From CAUZWH01 sp965224275 (lineage in GTDB: Bacteria; Pseudomonadota; Alphaproteobacteria; SHVV01): a stretch of 64,000 nucleotides of DNA. The DNA lies in the NCBI GenBank assembly GCA_965224275.1, contig CBDCYR010000007.1, positions 62,001-126,000 on the forward strand, in the 5' to 3' direction. Both the position numbers and the translations under genes were made by a program. Below are positions 62,220-64,000 of this stretch, one piece after another. Under the pieces are notes generated by a model. That model had not been told where the DNA came from, ran no database searches, and worked only from the letters and a program-made list of their open reading frames with translations. Position 1 is the first letter of the stretch. The number at the start of each line of letters is the position of its first letter.

Positions 62220-63647
62220 CTAACTCTTGGCGCGTTCGTCACGTATCCGCTTTGCCTTAAATTCCGTTTTAGGGAACGTGTCCGGAGGTAGCACTTCGAC
62301 GTCGAAACGCACTTCGATGCGCGATTGAACCTCGCGTTTGACCTGATTGACGACGTTGTCGGGCCCGCCATGGTCGGCGTGTTCGACACGAATCTGCATC
62401 GTGTCGATGCCGTCGTCGTTGGTCGCAAAGATCACCTCGTACTCATCGCCCACACCGTCAACCGCGCGGACACCTTCTTCGACAACCGAGGGGTAGAACT
62501 TGATGCCGCGCAGATTGATCAGATCGTCAGCCCGGCCCTGAAATCCGCCTAGCGCACGGACATGGGTTCGACCGCAGTCACAGCGCGCCCGATCGAACAC
62601 GGTATAATCTCCGACGACAAAGCGCAGTTGCGATGAACTCTCCGAGTTCATGTTTGTTACGACGGTCACACCACGCTCACCATCCGCAACGGGCTCCATG
62701 GTTTCTGGATCGACCAGCTCCCACGCTTGAATGTCCTCGAGAAGATGCGTGTGCATGGGTTTGCCCGGCAGGTGCGAAGCCTCACAGGAGTAACCGCCGC
62801 AGTGCGGCGATGCCTCCGTGCAGCCGTAGAACTCGACGAGCTCCGCATCCCACATATCCTCAAGCCGCTGGCGCGTGCTGGCGACACCGGCGGCCGGCTC
62901 ACCGCCGGTGAACAGGCGTGTGACCGAGGTCTTTCGGGGGTCCTCGCCCATCTCTTGCATCACCCGACCAATCCGCAACAACTGCGATGGCAGCGTTGCC
63001 AATACCGTCGGACGATAGCGCAGGATGATGTTGCAGCGGAGTTCAGCGGTCAGACCGCCACCCGGGATGCAGGGCACTCCCATATGCGCGAGCGCGTGGA
63101 GGACTCCCCAGGCCCATACGTGAGGACCAAAGCCGACCACTAAAAATACGGTTTCGCCCGGACGCACGCCGAACGACCACATGGCCCGCGCATTGGCCCA
63201 TTTCCATTGATCGAGGTCGAACTTTGAATAACGAAACATGCGCGGGACGCCGGTCGTCCCCGAGGTCGGAAACAAGCTCCAGCCACGATCATTCCAGATC
63301 TCATCACTGTGGGTCGTATACGTCCCCCACGGCGGATTGGCCAGGAGGTCTTCGGCCATTTCCAATTTGCCGATGGGCGGCCATTTGATGAGATCATCGA
63401 CGCTGTTGACGTCGTCCGGCGTCAGCCCGAGGCGATCAAATCGGCGCTTATAGAAATCGCTGTTCTCATATAGGAACGGCGTCAACACCGCGAGCTTGGC
63501 ATCTTGGATTGCCCGCAACTCATCGCGTGACGCGCAATCCAGTGACGGCGACCAATACGCGTCCGAAGCGGGCGCGGCGAAATCGCGACGATAAGTTTCG
63601 AGTGTCTCGAGCCACTTATTGCGGGTTGCCGCTTGACGATCCGGCAT
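62220..63647 (-). CDS. PaaK-like phenylacetate-CoA ligase / adenylate-forming enzyme
   Basis: 475 residues. The AMP-binding P-loop is FPTSGTTGVPRMF (about 127-139), the motif FYGCTEASPHCGG lies near 270, and LINLRGIKFYPSVVEEG near 383. It resembles phenylacetate-CoA ligase and related aryl-CoA ligases, which activate an aromatic acid with ATP and CoA. Immediately downstream of a LivK-type binding protein, so the pair may serve uptake and activation of an aromatic or branched acid. Substrate not determinable. Confidence 0.88.
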   Translation of the reverse strand: MPDRQAATRNKWLETLETYRRDFAAPASDAYWSPSLDCASRDELRAIQDAKLAVLTPFLYENSDFYKRRFDRLGLTPDDVNSVDDLIKWPPIGKLEMAEDLLANPPWGTYTTHSDEIWNDRGWSLFPTSGTTGVPRMFRYSKFDLDQWKWANARAMWSFGVRPGETVFLVVGFGPHVWAWGVLHALAHMGVPCIPGGGLTAELRCNIILRYRPTVLATLPSQLLRIGRVMQEMGEDPRKTSVTRLFTGGEPAAGVASTRQRLEDMWDAELVEFYGCTEASPHCGGYSCEASHLPGKPMHTHLLEDIQAWELVDPETMEPVADGERGVTVVTNMNSESSSQLRFVVGDYTVFDRARCDCGRTHVRALGGFQGRADDLINLRGIKFYPSVVEEGVRAVDGVGDEYEVIFATNDDGIDTMQIRVEHADHGGPDNVVNQVKREVQSRIEVRFDVEVLPPDTFPKTEFKAKRIRDERAKS

Positions 63648-63715
63648 CGCGATCTTTGTTCCCCTTCATTGTCCAGTATTGGCAGCCCATCTTGAAAACA
63701 CCTCAGAAATACAAA

Positions 63716-63743
63716 GCGGGCCTCCCCGGAAAGGAAGACCCGC
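63716..63743 (-). terminator. Intrinsic terminator of the binding-protein gene
   Basis: Hairpin of about 11 bp (minus-strand arms GCGGGTCTTCC and GGGAGGCCCGC, with wobble pairs) followed by TTTGTATTT, 17 bases after the stop at 63761. Confidence 0.82.
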
Positions 63744-63760
63744 TCGAAGGCTTCAGACAG

Positions 63761-64000
63761 CTACCACTTCATTTTGCAGTCTTGGTAGTAGGCGTCCTTG
63801 TGGTCTGTGAATACCGCACCGCGGTTGACGATCATCGGCTTACCATCAGTTCCAGCAACCACTTCACGTTTGTAGAAATTCTGAATCGGAATGTGGTTGG
63901 TGTTGTACTTGAACGGTCCGCGGACCGATTTGAAATTGGCGGCTCGCAACGCATTGCGGATGCCGTCACGGTCGCTCAAATCACCTTTGACCGCACGAAT
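63761..64000 (-). CDS. Branched-chain amino-acid type ABC substrate-binding protein, C-terminal end
   Basis: The last 79 residues of a gene that starts beyond the right edge. The tail RDGIRNALRAANFKSVRGPF, then FKYNTNHIPIQNFY and the end KDAYYQDCKMKW, is typical of periplasmic LivK/HmgA-like binding proteins for branched-chain or aromatic substrates. The ligase gene follows after a terminator. Confidence 0.8.
   Translation of the reverse strand: MRAVKGDLSDRDGIRNALRAANFKSVRGPFKYNTNHIPIQNFYKREVVAGTDGKPMIVNRGAVFTDHKDAYYQDCKMKW

Noticed and set aside
1..64000. tRNA, rRNA or riboswitch genes
   Set aside because: No tRNA T-loop/anticodon arrangement, rRNA signature or known riboswitch core was found by reading; a covariance-model scan would be the decisive test.

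Overview
The window comes from an alphaproteobacterium, most probably of the Rhodospirillales type. The evidence is the alphaproteobacterial flagellar set (flbT, fliX, a CckA-like gene overlapping flhB, DUF6468 and MotE next to fliM/fliL), the eukaryote-like NADP isocitrate dehydrogenase, the single-cysteine DksA, a possible GTTC-N7-GTTC-type LexA box at recA and sigma-54 motifs in front of flagellar genes. No rRNA, tRNA, CRISPR array or prophage was seen.

Layout. 1-9.7 kb: the N-terminal part of an ATM1-type ABC exporter, a LysM protein with a 21-bp tandem repeat, two c-type cytochromes, a LOG-family hydrolase, icd, and a ring-hydroxylating dioxygenase operon with MarR and an Ldh-family dehydrogenase. 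10-17.2 kb: an unrecognised, possibly broken gene, then alaS, recA, ridA and DUF2161. 17.4-24.2 kb (minus): flgB-flgC-fliE-fliQ-fliR-flhB-cckA-like. 24.3-25.7 kb: a small mercury cluster (merR/merF, no merA). 25.7-27.8 kb: LysE and a frameshifted amidase. 27.9-29.7 kb: flhB2-orf-fliO-fliP. 29.7-32.2 kb: a secreted protein, an aspartate dehydrogenase-like protein and a BNR-repeat protein. 32.3-44.2 kb: a large AMIN/TPR-like gene, motE, DUF6468, fliM and fliL, and divergently flgF-flgG-flgA-flgH. 44.3-50.6 kb: dksA, fliX, flgI-flgJ-flgN-like, a FlaG-like gene, flbT and two flagellins. 50.8-53.6 kb: an IS256 remnant cut by a complete IS21-type element. 53.6-60.5 kb: a truncated membrane protein, a GFA protein, an MDR dehydrogenase, and a DadA / [2Fe-2S] / HcnB-like amine-oxidoreductase operon with multiple lesions, then a frameshifted UspA. 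60.7-64 kb: fliG, PilZ, a PaaK-like ligase and the end of a LivK-type binding protein.

The most striking feature is a recent burst of one 932-bp IS5-family element. There are five near-identical copies (two in tandem), with 3-bp TNA target duplications at every junction. They sit inside flgC (two copies), a large flagellar-cluster AMIN/TPR gene, flgF (just after codon 2) and an HcnB-like oxidoreductase. Removing each element with one TNA copy restores the four reading frames across the insertion points; the HcnB-like gene carries a further deletion. With a fliE frameshift, the basal-body/rod set is broken at three or more points although the flagellin, hook-ring and switch genes look intact. 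This suggests motility is being lost, or that the DNA is a laboratory or assembly variant. Several single-base indels at short homopolymers (fliE, amidase, dadA-like, uspA, one transposase) raise the possibility of consensus sequencing errors, and this should be resolved before the pseudogene calls are trusted.
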